This document shows, piece after piece, positions 13,687 through 36,094 of a DNA stretch of 64,000 bases. How positions within the stretch are numbered: the first letter of the stretch is position 1; every line of letters begins with the position of its first letter. The DNA is taken from contig CAADRB010000001.1 in assembly GCA_900708905.1 (NCBI GenBank), forward strand, positions 1,695,753 through 1,759,752, given 5' to 3'. The position numbers and the translations under genes are program-made. Source of the DNA: Hymenolepis diminuta (taxonomy: Eukaryota; Platyhelminthes; Cestoda; Cyclophyllidea; Hymenolepididae). Under the pieces are notes generated by a model. The model did no database searches and had not been told where the DNA came from. It saw only the letters and a program-made list of their open reading frames with translations.

Positions 13687-13720
13687 ATGAGCTCTGGCAA
13701 GAGCCAAAAGCACGAAAAAT
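13687..13720 (+). CDS. Candidate alternative PKA-C first exon 1a
   Basis: ATG at 13687 in a good context (A at -3) opens MSSGKSQKHEK plus one base, then the donor gtacgt. Eleven codons plus one base is exactly the phase of exon 1b. Splicing to 19604 gives MSSGKSQKHEKFKAFLDDAK and continues in frame, with 347 residues in total. This N-terminus has no Gly2, so it would not be myristoylated. A CpG-rich block precedes it. Alternative first exons are known in PKA-C genes such as nematode kin-1. The intron would be 5,883 nt. No transcript evidence is available; a chance phase match is about one in three, so support also rests on the context. Confidence 0.5.
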
Positions 13721-15751
13721 GTACGTGCAATTCTGAATTTTTTATTTATGCATTTCATTATACTAACCTGACATATCAATTACTATTACTAGTAATAATA
13801 AACACATGGATTATTTTTTTAAAATTTACCTCATAAAATTCCCACACGTCTGTACTAATAAGGAATTATATCACATCCTCCACTCAATGTATATCTATCA
13901 TGCGTTTCATTTAGCCGAAAGGAATAAACGAACAAAGAAAAACAGTGGTAAGATATCACTAAAATACATGGAAATTACCTCACGAAATAAATCATCCCGC
14001 ACATATCTCACCCCAAATCGTCTTTATAACAGTCGACAGCATCATCAACAGCTTTGATCAAAATGCTTTACTAATCCATTTAAAATATTTAGCTGAATCA
14101 CGGAGGGGCAGTGAACGTGATGGTATGAATACGTTTCAGTAGTAGTTTGCTAACTTTTTAGTTTTCTTTCCCTAGACGTTTTGGAATATTCAGATAGTTT
14201 CACAATCGAAATTTTTCTACCCTAATTCCAATCCTAACCGCGTTTCAATTAAAGATGTCCTAATATGTGTCATAATCAAAAACGCATTTTTGTGAACAAA
14301 ATTTACTTTTTGTCTGAGTTCTAGAGAGGCGTTTTTTTCCATAAGTTTGTTGCGATGACGAAAGTTGCTACGTCTTAGTGATCACGCAGTTCTTTTAGAG
14401 TTAGATACTTCGTCTTATTCACTCTCTTTTCTCGTATACATAATTCCAATTTCCTTCCTGCAGGAAGTCGTAAAATATTAAATAAGGATTCGGAGAGAAT
14501 TCTTAATAAGCCCGCGGGACGTTTTCCTCAATAATGTAAAGATTTTATCACCGTTGATTAACTTTCTCTAGGGTTTTTGAACAACACTCGAAGAGAAGCG
14601 ATTTTATTTAATCGGGATTTGTTTATGGGCTACTAGCGGGAATAATAAACGTATTGCTTAAGTTGTAGTAGTTTCTTTAACTAAATCTGCTTTTTTCATT
14701 ATTTCTTTCATTCATCACAAAGTAATCTACTATTCAAAACATATTCTCTCTCATTCCATTACGCATTTTGATCCTTCGTTTTTTACAAATTCTATTGTGA
14801 GAAATTCAATCATATTTCTCCTAATTTTAAGCATACCACTTTTTCAATTCTTAATTTAATTCCAAAATTAATGTTCCAAATCTAATCCTTCTTACATTTA
14901 GGGTGAAATTTAGGTCATCCCTGGGATTTAAATCAGGTGAATATGTAAAGTTTATTTGTTAAGGGAGCACTTTGTGTCCCCCAAAATATAGGTAAATTAA
15001 TAGGTGTTTAAATGCACTTAGTAAATCACTTGTATATTGTTGTTGTTTACGTCTTCATTAATGACCCTGAGCATGGAACTTTAAAAAATGAATCTTTTAT
15101 AGATGAAAAAATTATTTTAAAAAATACCCAAATTCTCATAAATTTTCTCAAATAATATTTGAGAAATTTGCATTTTTGCCAATTAAAGTGTGAATAAAAA
15201 TCGATCTTTTCGTAACTACGTAATTGTTATTTTCTCGAGATCAGAACGTTGTCGAAAATGCTCCTTTTAATGATCCGGCGCCAATCATAAATTTCACGTT
15301 TAAACGAGTTTTGAAACAATAATTAAACTGCTTTAGCTTGAGTACACATAAGTATAATTTAGAATTGATCGAATGGAATCGGCATACCTTCTACACAAAT
15401 TTTAAGTGATACGAATTTGTCCTGATGGATGTAGCTGGGAGTTATTTTGAAATTTAAACTTTTCATGGAACTCAAACCCTAGAAATTTGTGTAAGAACGA
15501 AAAAAAACGCATTTGGTAGAATCCCATGAAACTGAATCTAACTTATTTGTGTTTATTCAATGAAATATGATTTATCCTGCCTTTGGCGCAATTTTTGATG
15601 AATGAAGTTTGCAACCTCAAAATTCGGTTCTCCTTTCTGCGTGTAGATTTGTTTGAACTTTGACTGATCTTAAATTTGTTATGGAAAACGCAGTTTTTCC
15701 AGGTTTCCAGTAATATATGTTAAGTCGAATCGTTTTTTTCCAAGTTATATG

Positions 15752-15772
15752 ATATATATATATATATATATT
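15752..15772. repeat. AT microsatellite
   Basis: Uninterrupted AT repeat of about 20 bases. Confidence 0.9.
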
Positions 15773-16204
15773 ATAAAGATTGATATTTTGTTGAAATATT
15801 TAAATATTATTGCATGCGTATTCGTCTTTTTCTAACCTATAGCTTTTTCCTGGCTTAGCCGACCTCGATAGACTGACGTAATGTTTCAATAACGCACGTG
15901 TTTAGGTTGTGATTTCTATTTTACCAAAGCGCAATTGTTTACAATCATTAATAATTTTAATTTCAGATTGGAAACTTGGTGTTTATACAATTTTTAGGTG
16001 TTGTTTTACCGTTGGGTTTGATTTTGATTTGGTTATAGCCAGATAACCAAAGCGTTCTAATCGTAGTTCTAGTTTAATTGGCATCAGATTTTAAAAAATC
16101 TGATTTGTCCATTCTACTATAAGGAACAGAATTCTCATTGCAATACCTAAGCGATTCCAAGCCCAATTTTCATGATTTGATCCCTAGGTTTTTAACTGAC
16201 TTCA

Positions 16205-16300
16205 TGTCCACGATATCTACACCTGTTGACCAGTTGGATTTATTGGATGATTGGTCATGTCACTCCAATTAATTCGTATTTTCTAGCAACCATGAACAGG
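16205..16300 (+). repeat. Short dispersed repeat, shared with both arms
   Basis: GATTGGTCATGTCACTC and flanks match the minus strand of 45170-45240 (GATTGGTCATGGCACTC) and its mirror at 50107-50177 on the plus strand. Confidence 0.35.
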
Positions 16301-17159
16301 CAGACGAAACTATCAAAGGTATTTTGAACACAGTAGAGTTCGCACAAAATGAATTATCTCACGATTATTCCAATAATGAATTTGAACAAGTATAATCTGT
16401 TTATTATTATTTTCATAGATTGATAGCTAATTCAGTATTGCATTATTAATTAGAAAGATCAGTGTGTCTCTGTGAAAAGCTTCATGTGTTATACATTTCA
16501 GAGTATTTATCTCATTTGACTACTGATGATATTTGTTTTCATTTTATATAGCAAAATAGTTTTCTTTCACTCATTTTTTAACGCTTTCGTAACAAGTTGA
16601 TTTCACTATTAGTATTTACGTCGTTATTTAATGTGTCCAGGTTGATTTATTTTCACGGTTTCCAACTCTGAAAGTAGGACTTTACAGCTCTTAGAATAAC
16701 TTGCTCTTTTTCTCAGGGTCGACATTTATAAACTGTGTTTATATATCTTCACCCCGTATAAACTGTCAATCATACAATCTTATCGCCTTTTAGTGCGCTT
16801 GAATATTTTCGATTGGGTATTCTATCACGTGTTTAAACTTTATTATAATGAAATTGTAGGGTATTTCATAGTTATATTTTTATAAAACTTTGAATGAATT
16901 TTCTGCTTTAACTTACCTGATGTTACTTTGACATTAACTTGGAATAAAATTCTTCTAGGATTTCATAAGAATTGATAACTTCCAGAAGAGAATACATTAT
17001 TGACATTAACGAAATGATTTATTAGAAGATATACAAATATTCATTTTATTATACCTTGATTCATGCATACCATCATCCGGTAATCTTGTTTTTTTATTGC
17101 TCTCGATCACGAAATACTGTTGAAACACTAAAAAAGGAGTCAACGGTGCATTGGCCTTG

Positions 17160-17375
17160 GTGCTCGTCTGCCATATCAGACGTCGTGGATCCGATTTCCA
17201 TTTGCACACACCCAATGAGTGAAATGCACAATAGCATTGGTTAAGTCTGGCTAATATGGAGGGTGTCAGAATTCGAGTCTGTCACCAGTATGGCTCCATG
17301 GTACCATCCTCTACTTGTTATGAGCGCTGGAAAACGCTTTCCCAAATGGGCTTAGGAATTATTTGCGATTTAAAG
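17160..17375 (+). repeat. tRNA-derived SINE-like element, copy 2
   Basis: Shares GTCTGCCA.ATCAGA with the 41600 copy, and the CGCTTTCCC ... GAATTATTTGCG ending with the 30950 copy. A B-box-like AATTCGAGTCTG lies at about 17271-17282. Open frames on both strands across 17006-17244 are by-products of this repeat. Confidence 0.45.
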
Positions 17376-18284
17376 GAGTACTCCTTCACCAAATAGAATT
17401 ATTTTCAAAGAGTTTTATTCTGACAAGGTGTGTTACAGAAGGGAACCAAATAATTAGAATCCTTTTTATTTCTATCTGTACCGTTTTCGTTTAATAAATA
17501 GTCAGTGTTCTATTCATTAGAACATAATTTTGCAATTACCGTGGCATAAAATTGATCAAGGAGTCAGGTTTACAAATACACGTGGTGAATTCTTAATCCT
17601 GTACGTATTTTCTCTCGCTGTTTATGTTGGAAATCATTTTTGGGGAGATTATTTATTTTCCAACATCCTGGAGTAGAAAAACGGTACAAATGATGTTTTT
17701 TCGATTTAGAACTGGAATTAATGAAATTGTAGTACTGGTACTTAAATTTTGATTCTAAGTTATTTTTGAATAATGAAAAGATTAATTTAGTTAACGGAAT
17801 ATGAATAATCAGTTATATAAATGATGGCATTTCAAATGAATAGATTAGTGAATATTTTATACTGATTATTATCAACATATTTTGAAGAATTTAGTAGTTT
17901 ATAAGAAAAATTAATAACAAACTGTCATTACATTAACATCTTATCGTCTTCTTAAATGATGGCAAAAAACTTGTATAATATTATGAAACTCCATAATATT
18001 TCAGACAGGTTTCATAAAAACTACGTTAATGCTGCTAAAAATAATATAAATTTTCCACTTTATTATCAACTACCCCATTTAACCATTTTGCCTACAACCA
18101 ACTTTGATATAATTTAATTGCATTATTGCAAATGTTACCAAATATTACCATACAGCTATAATAACCATTCACGGTGATAATTGGTGCTTTTCCAAACTTC
18201 CTTCATCAAAAGTTCTTAAGAAAGATTCAAGTTTAATAGGATTTTGAGAGATAAACATATTTCACGTTTGAAGAGGATTCGACA

Positions 18285-18375
18285 ACGGGTATTGCGAAGA
18301 AGCGCTTTCATCTTCCTTTGATCCGATCTGGCGGGGAAGAACAATCTCCAGAAAAGAACAATGATTATTCGGATT
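18285..18375 (+). other. Possible non-coding 5' exon for exon 1b
   Basis: A short GC-richer patch ends at ATT|gtgagt (donor at 18376), a perfect donor consensus. Joined to the acceptor at 19483, it would create a small upstream ORF from ATG 18361 whose TGA overlaps the PKA-C ATG. Speculative, with no direct support. Confidence 0.2.
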
Positions 18376-19481
18376 GTGAGTATTTTTCAAAAATTTGTTC
18401 AAGATTCAAACTGCCAAAGCAAAAATAGTCTGTTCCCCAGTTTCTTAAAGATAAACTTAAACTTGATTTATGGGGGAATCTTTTAAGAAGACATCTTTTC
18501 TCATTAATTCCAATCATGGGTATAAAAGTCTTTCGCTAACAAAACATGCTATATTTACTTCGTATTTAAATCATAGGCATTCTTCTTCTCTGAAAAAAAA
18601 ACAAATTTTGTCTAATTACTTAGAATATTCTTATTTTCTTCGGATGATATCTTAAAGAAGACGATTTAATATTACATTATTAAGTTTTTAGATTCTATTG
18701 ATTTCCGCCTAACATTGAATTTGGTAAATTCGGAACAGAGTAAGGTGGAAGGAAAATCATTTGCTACTTACAAATTTTCAATAACATTTCTAAATAGATA
18801 CGATAATCCATTTAATGCGGGACCAAAAGTTAAAAAATGCGGAAAGAGGGCACTAACGTATTTATTGGCAATTTTTAAAGAACTGAATATATATTCAATA
18901 TTATAAAATATATTTTATACATAATTTGTGTTTGTAAGCTTTTTTCGAAATGATCCTGGAATTGTGAAATCATATATTTGGTTTATTATTATGTGATAAA
19001 AAGATATTCATTCCATTATTTTTTATAACATATTTGCTATTTATGACCAGTACAGCCAAATTACTACAGATTCAAAAGACGGCAATGCAGAGCACGCGAA
19101 TTTTCCTCCTCTTAAAACACATACTCGATTTCTATATGCATATACATAAATAATAGCTATTATTGTGTAAAATTAACATTATTTCAAAAGCACTTCATCG
19201 ATTAAACTGCTATTTTTATATGACACAATGCTCTTTTTGTGATTCATGGTAGTTTTTGGGTATTATCTATTTTTTGTTGCAGATTGAGATACATTTAAGT
19301 TTGTCATTAAAAATTTTAAATATCCATTAACTACATTTATTCAACGTTTAAATTTGATATTCGCATATATTTTATGATATTTTATGCGGAATTATTATTA
19401 AATCGACATTTTGAATAATTTGTTTAAATCAACTAAAATTTGCGCTTTTCAAGGTCGTGCGCTACTTAAGTAGTTTGTTTC

Positions 19482-19494
19482 AGCTAACCTACTG
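19482..19494 (+). promoter_or_regulatory. Splice acceptor in PKA-C 5' leader (cis or trans)
   Basis: A pyrimidine-rich run ends in tttcag at 19478-19483, 11 nt before the ATG. This suits either a 5' UTR intron or addition of a spliced leader; trans-splicing is known in flatworms. The sequence alone cannot separate the two. Confidence 0.4.
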
Positions 19495-28740
<9,246 letters not shown>

Positions 28741-29505
28741 AAGCACAATACAGCATGCGGATATCGCTCTCTTGCTTATTTTTTTGCAACGACACTCCTC
28801 CTCTCAATCATCACTCCTCTCTCCGCTTTCATCTCATCTCTTTCTCTCTCTCTCGCTATCTCATTCTCTAACGCTCTCATGTGCCTCTCTTCAAATAGGC
28901 TTGGATTACCACTACGATTTATAACTTGGAGTAAACTCTCTCTCGCTCTGTGTGTGTTTCATGCATTTACTACGAACAAAAACTGTGACATAAGTTCACT
29001 ACTGCATGCTCGCACTCATCTATTCTTCGCATGTTCTTCTTCTTCAATCTTCTTAATGTGTCACTTCTGTCTCTCTCTTGTGCCAGCGTGTGTTGTATTC
29101 TCCTTGCTGCTCTATACACCACAAGATTCCGTTGTCGATAGTGGGAAGAACTGAAAGAACGAATGAAGGGTTGACCTTTCTCTTTTGATGTCTGGCGAAA
29201 TTATAATTGTTGTATATATTATAAAACCCCATCTTTCTCTATTAGTGTTCTTTGGTATAGGTACTCTGTTACTTTCTATCTATCAAGCTCCCCACTCCCC
29301 CCACCCTCACGTCAGGTATAATTTTTTCAATATTTTTCATTCGTTTTCTTTCCTTCCTTATTTCTCTCTGACTATCATTACTACTTTTGACTTTATCCTC
29401 TCTCAATTATTCTTCCGTATCGCCATCATGATCGTTAAAGAAGTAGTTGTGTGGACTGATTGAATTTTCCTCGGGTTGAATTTGGATGGTCGTTGAGGTA
29501 TTAAA
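28741..29505 (+). other. PKA-C 3' UTR, CT-rich
   Basis: Downstream of TAA, with a CT-rich tract around 28840-28870 and 28930-28950. There is no AATAAA close to the stop. Candidate poly(A) signals are ATTAAA at 29500-29505 and AATAAA at 29813-29818, so the 3' end is not fixed. Open frames here (28879-29154, 29185-29463) lack family similarity and look fortuitous. Confidence 0.5.
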
Positions 29506-29642
29506 CGTTTTATCAAAACACTCGATGCTTAGAAGGGATCTGCTTGAAGTTAGAATGAGTGGGTTAGAGTTATCAGAACAACAGGAAATTTGAAGTTCTT
29601 CAAGAATTATTACTTCACTCTTAAGTTCTATTCTGACACCCT
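29407..29642 (-). CDS. Coding-like 3'-terminal exon, unknown minus-strand gene
   Basis: An open frame on the minus strand ends at TAA (29407-29409) with varied codon use. It is rich in Ser/Asn/Asp/Glu and ends HDGDTEE. A good acceptor (acatttcag) sits just upstream at 29643-29650 on that strand, so this may be the last exon of a gene converging on PKA-C. The frame is open up to 29673. No family recognised and no upstream exon identified; a second minus frame (29679-29879) is less convincing. Could be chance. Confidence 0.25.
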
Positions 29643-29879
29643 CTGAAATGTTACTTTGAAAAACGAACTTCAATATATCTAAGATGGTGTGTTCCTTGAA
29701 AGAGGTGACAGACCATCAAATACATTGGTGATAAGGGGTTTAAATTCAATGATATGTCCAGCGATTGAAATGTTTAAATATATTTTGGTTCTGATTAAGC
29801 GAAAAATAACGTAATAAATGAAATCACTAGGGGATATGATATATACACTAATCCCAAGATTGGTTTTGAAAACTTTCAA

Positions 29880-30940
29880 GCGAAAATCTTGGGAATTAAT
29901 TCATTAAAATGTAAACTGAAATATGCAAAGAGCTGAAATAGTAGCTGTAAATAACCGAACAAGGACAATTGTAGATTTCTGAGGGGATACCTTGTTATAT
30001 AAATATATTACATTCTCGTAGAAAATGATGCACTTATGAAAAAGAATTTGACCTGCCAACTGATTCGCCAAATTTTGTTACCACATCTTAGATTTCTCAT
30101 AATTCATCCGTAATCAGTGCTGTTTTGCGTAATAAAAAAACAAAAATTTGTATGAATATGACCTTCAGAGTGGAATATTACAATTTGAGACCGGAGAAGA
30201 AATCGAATAGAAAGATAAGAACATTGAGTCGCACAAAGGTAATTAAGTTTTGTGGACCTTTCAAATCAAATTAATTGCAATTGAATGCAATACTTCTTGT
30301 TCAATTGATATCCATAATGGATTATATTAACAAATATAATTACTCCATTAAAAACAGCTATTCGGGTCAATTCAGTTCAATAAAGTCGGAAGTCACGAGT
30401 TCAAAGCCCACAAGTGAGCAGATCAACGTAGCCAAACATTCTGGCTAGATAAAGACCTGGTAGAAGCCGAATCTCTCAAAAAAAGATTAAATGATGCAAA
30501 ATCTCTACTTTCTACAAATTTAAAAAGGAGTTCTCACAAGAACTTGGAAGTTAAATGGAACTATAAGAAAATTTTATATGAATTTACATTAGCGAATGCA
30601 GTATAATTTCAACAAAATTGCATTACCCTTAACAAAAGAACCTTCTTATTCGTCACAAATTCTGTATGCTACCTATAAATTTTGGCCTAAAATTGATACT
30701 TCATAACCTATTTTAATTAAAATCTGAAAATATTTCAGCCTACTTTTGAAAAGACTCTGTTTAAGAAATAAAACACAACAAAATGGAGTTTATTTTGAAA
30801 CTATATAGAATGTGTCAGCTAGATGAATAAATATAATAATCCACTCAAACTTCTATTAAACATTGATTTCTCTGTTATGAATGTCTGCAACGATTCCATT
30901 TAGACAATTTCTTTTTAACTGGGCAGTCAGTAGTTTGCAT
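29880..30940. other. Intergenic AT-rich stretch
   Basis: No gene recognised. Around 30360-30480 a short segment reading CACGAGTTCAAAGCCC resembles a tRNA B-box and may be another SINE relic. Confidence 0.4.
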
Positions 30941-30949
30941 TTACATTCA

Positions 30950-31185
30950 GGGTACCTGTGGCAGAGCAGTTAACCTGCACACATAATAACTCGGAGGTCC
31001 CGGGGTCAATGTTCATCACTGCACACCCAGTGACGTGGGCGGTCAACCGAACTGGTTAATTCCGGTCGACAAGACGAGTGGTGGAACGCGGACTTCGCAT
31101 AAGAGCAACAGCAAAACACTTTCCCCATACTCAAGTCAAGTGCTATGAACGCTCTTCGTAATCGATTTGAAATTATTTGCGTTTA
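30950..31185 (+). repeat. tRNA-derived SINE-like element, copy 1
   Basis: Starts with tRNA-like signals: A-box-like TGGCAGAGCAGTTAA and B-box-like GGTCCCGGGGTCAATG. A tail follows containing CCCAGTGACGTGG and GTTAATTCCGGTC. The tail is shared with a copy at 41600-41800, and its end (CACTTTCCCC ... AATTATTTGCG) with a copy at 17160-17375. A tRNA-head SINE is the best reading. Confidence 0.55.
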
Positions 31186-33599
31186 TTCTCCTGTCATTCA
31201 GGCATTTGTAAATTGAAATCATGTATACATATTCATTAGTGACCAGAAATATCGTAAAGCTCATTTGAATATATGCATAAATAGGGACTATTTCTCTAAA
31301 TTGAACTGCATTTGTTGAAGTTAACTCCATAGAATATCTGGGGAAATAATTCAACCCAGTACCAACTAACAGTACTAAGGGCAGTTAAGCTCACTCGACT
31401 TTTACAATGCTGCGATTACCATCTGATGCTACCTTAGTAATCCACAGTAATGGAAAAGGGAGAGATGTAACCATCCATTTCCATAAACTGGTGTGATTCA
31501 TGATGAGTGTTCGCTTTCGTTTCCACGGCAAATTGAACTGGTTTGTGAAATACAAATAAATATGGAGCCTCTTCTCACCCACTCCAATTGCTCTTCTAAA
31601 GTGGCCTTCGATAGAGCTCAACGCTCTCAAATAGCCCCTAAGGCTAAAACAACAATTAACCCTACTCGAGATAAAATGTCTACTTTTCAGACTCTAATCC
31701 TGTAGAACGCATTTGCGTCACAGAAACTCTGGCTGACTATTTTAGTCGAGTCTAATTATGCAATATTTGAGACCTTATGAGGTACCTCCAAAGACGCTTA
31801 CTCCTCATCAGTATCTTAACATAATCAGAGGCAATTATTATTATTGTCAATTAATTCTTGCACACCACCCTACCTTCCGCATTCTAGTGGATTGCTTATT
31901 TGCTTGGCAAAGATAATGGCAGACGAATCAGAAAAGGCTACACATTGTCGAAATAATAGCTCGGTTTGTTTGTGATCAGAAAGTGGTTGAGTATTATTTC
32001 ATTGGGAGTTCTAGCACTAGATTATTTAGAGAAAATTGACCACGATATGAAAAGGTTAATTTTCTACGAAGAAGACAACTGTGGAACCTATTTTGAAAGA
32101 GGAAAGTAAGACGGTGCTGAAATGCAGTCATAATTAAAGCATTTACCTTTTCTCAACCACATTTGTAAGTATGATTTGAAAATTGGTTTGGACTTGAAGT
32201 TCTCCAGTATATTGAAACTCATTTTTCTATTATACCATCAAATCATCTTGGACGATAACTTTTAATATCTAAAGATGTTGCATTTTCTTAGCTCAAATGT
32301 AAACAGTTTTTACTTGTGATGCCTAACCTGAGAGAGCTATTTCGTGGTGTTTCATGTGGCGATGCAGGAGACCCGTCTAGACACTAAGTGAAGTTTTCTA
32401 GTGAACCCACCACCTCCTCCTTTCGCCCGACGCTCGCATGTCTTTAAATGTTAGATGGTAGATTGTGATTTTCAATGCTTTAAATGCCTCTGCTAATTTC
32501 ATCCACTTATTTGTGACCGCAAGAAGATACAAATGAATGTAGGTGGTCAATTATCTTTGCATATCGTGAATAATGATCATAAAAAGTGAGCTTTGGAACA
32601 ATTTGATAATACAGAATTTGATGGTAGTAATAATAATTAGGTGATACATGTTTAGACAGACGAAAATTCAAATAAAGTTAAATCCTTGATATTCCGACAT
32701 GATTATATACTCCTATACGGCCTGTTTTATCCCACACGGGACTACTTTGCCATTTGACAATGCCTAGAAGAGGTTTAGACACTATCCAGTGATTAGAACA
32801 TGTTATTTGTTGATTACTGTGGTATTCACACTATCAGTGTCACACCACATGATAAACTCCCTTTGAGACATCGCGACTTGAATATGATTAACCCACCCCT
32901 CTCCCCTCCTCCTCTCCACCCTTTAACTTCAAATGTGTTTAATCCGTCCATCTAATTGGTTGTAACTGACACAGTATAAAGCAATATAAACTACACCAAA
33001 CGTGTTCTCTAGGGGATCTTCAGTCCTTTCCCAATACGTTTCGGTTATCTTAGGTTATGATAATAATAATATTAATGATAGATATTCTAAGTTCTTGCGG
33101 GGTGCTATTCAAACTGTTATGCTGTTATGTAAAACACTGGATTCAACTTCGCATTCATTCATGCCGATGCAAAGTTGTTTATTTCAGTCCCTCTGTTGAA
33201 CATTTTGCTACGTGAATTTTAACCTTCTTTAACATCCTAGATTTGGTGAGATATAAACATGACAGCTAAAATCCTCCCTATTTCAGATTTCTTTTTAAAA
33301 GTATATTTACGAAGCAGTCGGATTGTACTTGTCTTGTGTCAATCAACTCTAACTGAAGTTGGTTACCAGTAAATTTTAACTTCTGGAAACATGAATGTAC
33401 GCTTGTGCCCTATGTGTAGTTGAGCAAACGGAGCCGATTTTAAAATTAAAATGATTACTATTTAATACCCCTTTGCACGGAATACCCTTGTTTCAAGAAA
33501 AAGGATCACTTATAATTTAAATACTCTATTGTCCATCTTTTATGTTAACTACGGCTGGGGAAGCTCTACCTCAGAAGGTGAGTATGTAAGCTGTGGAAA

Positions 33600-34000
33600 A
33601 TAAACAAGAGCCCTTTCCAAATGCACCAACTCAGACACCACAAGACGGGAACGAAGCAGAGTAAGTGACAGATTGTTTTATTAGAGGAGAACAGAGAGGA
33701 GGCAGCAAGTTTGTATCCAGTAGACTGAAGCAGTGATTAGATGGGGGGCGCAAAGCTCAATATGCAAATGCTAGATAATGGAGAAAATGGGTAAACTGCT
33801 TAAAGGGACGAGTCATGGTCAGGACAGAATGAATAAGGTAGAGAACGGGATAAAAATCGATAGACAGATCACAATGACTGATGACGCAGATATGAAGTGC
33901 ACAGGTTCCTTAATAATATAAGGACGGAAATGGTACTGAAGAGATGGCCATAGACTAATAATTCGCTAGTTGCACTCATCTGCTCAACTAACCCAGGGAC
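33600..34000 (+). repeat. Dispersed repeat R2, left-arm copy
   Basis: Partner of 7045-7375. Mirrored at 61347-61747 on the minus strand. Ends undefined. Confidence 0.4.
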
Positions 34001-34357
34001 TTACTATGGTGCGCAAATATGTGGGAGTGGATAGGGGTAATCGGCAAGACCTTTACTGAATGCACGCAAATATTAGTCAAAAAAGTGTCGGTGTGAGCAC
34101 AACGGCCCTTTGCTCGCTTAACACCTCGTCTCTCCATTTTTTGAATAGTTAAATATTACTGACTCATGTGTAGACTATGCTCGTTTAACGGACGTGTTTA
34201 AGCAACAGATCTTTTTAAAAAGGAATGGAGAATAATATAACTTTCAAAGCTAAATTTACTGAGGGGAGAGGGAGACTGAAATTTGGCCATTTCGGACTAG
34301 AAATCAATTCGCAGTTGTACCTATTTGTAATGGAGACCCCCATTGCTTGAGATATTT

Positions 34358-34375
34358 GAGAGAGAGAGAGAGAGA
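34358..34375. repeat. GA microsatellite (left arm)
   Basis: Nine GA units. Mirrored as CT repeats at 60972-60989. Confidence 0.9.
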
Positions 34376-36094
34376 TTTGTCCGATTGGATCTTAGTTTAA
34401 AAACGTTTGCTTGAAAAATATACTACTTGTTCGTTTGTGAAAGCAGAAGATTGTATTCTTTTGTGTTCTCTCAATCTCGCACAGCAATAATCTCCTCAAA
34501 TTCGATCCGAGGGAAGTGTATACCTGGAATTGGTCATGTTCTAAAAATGGTGCTGGTGACGCTTCTCCATTTTTCCCAATTCGAGAGTTGTTAGCTGGCA
34601 AATCTAACTGAATGTGCGGCTAATACAAATCTACCTCACTCAACTGGAATTTAAATAAGCCTCGGGACAAAAATTACCTCGAGTGCGAACAGATACACAG
34701 AAAGATGTCGACTTTCAGAGGGGAAATATCACATTTTACTTTTATAACTAGCGGAATCCAATATTAGAAGATATATTATAATAATTATACGAGCCACATA
34801 TCTTGGCAAAGTGAATCTTCAAAACATAATGCAATATCTACTGAAAAGAGCAGTAGTTCTTGATTATAATTGTCCAATAAAAATGAAATGCTCGGCATTT
34901 GAGACCTATAAAGCATTATAAGGCCTGTCTTCTAGCATTTATTAATTTTGAATTTTTATTACATTTACTAAAGTAATTGGGCTTAACTAATGTAGGCTAC
35001 TTATTTCAATTATATTGTCTGTTTCCTGATGCAATTCCACTAGTTAATTTCCATAACTGAATTAGACGCATTGAAGGCATGATAACACTCCTCTTTCCTC
35101 CTCTTCCTTCTTTAATTCCAGGCCTTAAGGTGACATACAAATTCAAATTACTGTGACGCCTTGAATTCTACTTGTTATAACTCAACACTTGATTGAGTAT
35201 TTTTTTGCACCATATGTGTTACTATTGTCCATGGCAGCATTTTAAATACAAGTGCACAAGTTTTAAACATGGGAAAGCATCTGAATGAGGGGAAAAGAGT
35301 ACACGAGTTCAAGAAGGTGCGAAACGAGAGAGGAGTCAAGAAGAGGAAGGTAATGAAGTCAGGAGATCAAGAGCTTTACTTTGCCTGCGTTATGGAAGCA
35401 GTAAGTTGTCCACGCTCTCACAAGGAGTATAATCCTCATTGTAATATCCTAATATTTAAATATCATAAATTGGCTCGCAGATTCGTAAGTGAGATATAGG
35501 ATAAGATATACAGAGCTTGTTGAGTGGCTAATTTAATTCTGATTTAGTTGTATCCCTTTAGAGCCAAGAGCAGGTAGATAAGGAATAGCGATCATATGTT
35601 TGACACAACTTGCCCTACTCATCTCAAACCAAAGTGGATTACGCGTGGCTATATTGGTGATGAGTCATCCCATGCTGTGGAAGGCTTGCATTTTCCACAA
35701 TTGGGATTTCAGCTGGGTCAATCGTTGCTAGGATGCAATCACTGATCCTTAAAGGGACTTCAATTCCAATTTACTGACCAATAGCAAATCACTTAATAGT
35801 TAATTACTTAAAATACTTATGCAATCAACTTGAAGTGCACTTGGTACACACCTCTGATAATTGCGGCAAATATTTGACGAAAATAAGAAATCGTATTCTC
35901 TTGTGATTTAAATTGCATGAGGGTAGAATAAGTCACCTTAATTAAGTTCTCTACTAATTTGATTATTTAAATAAAAAGAGAAACCGATATTAATTGCGTA
36001 CATATAGGGGCTTTCTATTATAAACCATCACAGAGGAAGCAGTTTGTACAATCCTCTAATGTGTTGATGACAGTTGAAACATCCCAGTAGTTAA

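Larger units (their letters stand above)
13721..19481. other. Region between candidate exon 1a and exon 1b
   Basis: Would be intron if exon 1a is real. AT-rich, with hairpins at 15144-15166 (11-bp arms) and 16083-16104 (10-bp arms), a SINE-like copy and a possible leader exon at 18285-18375. Short open frames (13806, 18470, 18715) look fortuitous. Confidence 0.5.

Noticed and set aside
28840..28950. CT-rich tract as a CRISPR or tandem array
   Set aside because: Simple low-complexity sequence in a eukaryotic 3' UTR with no repeat-spacer structure.
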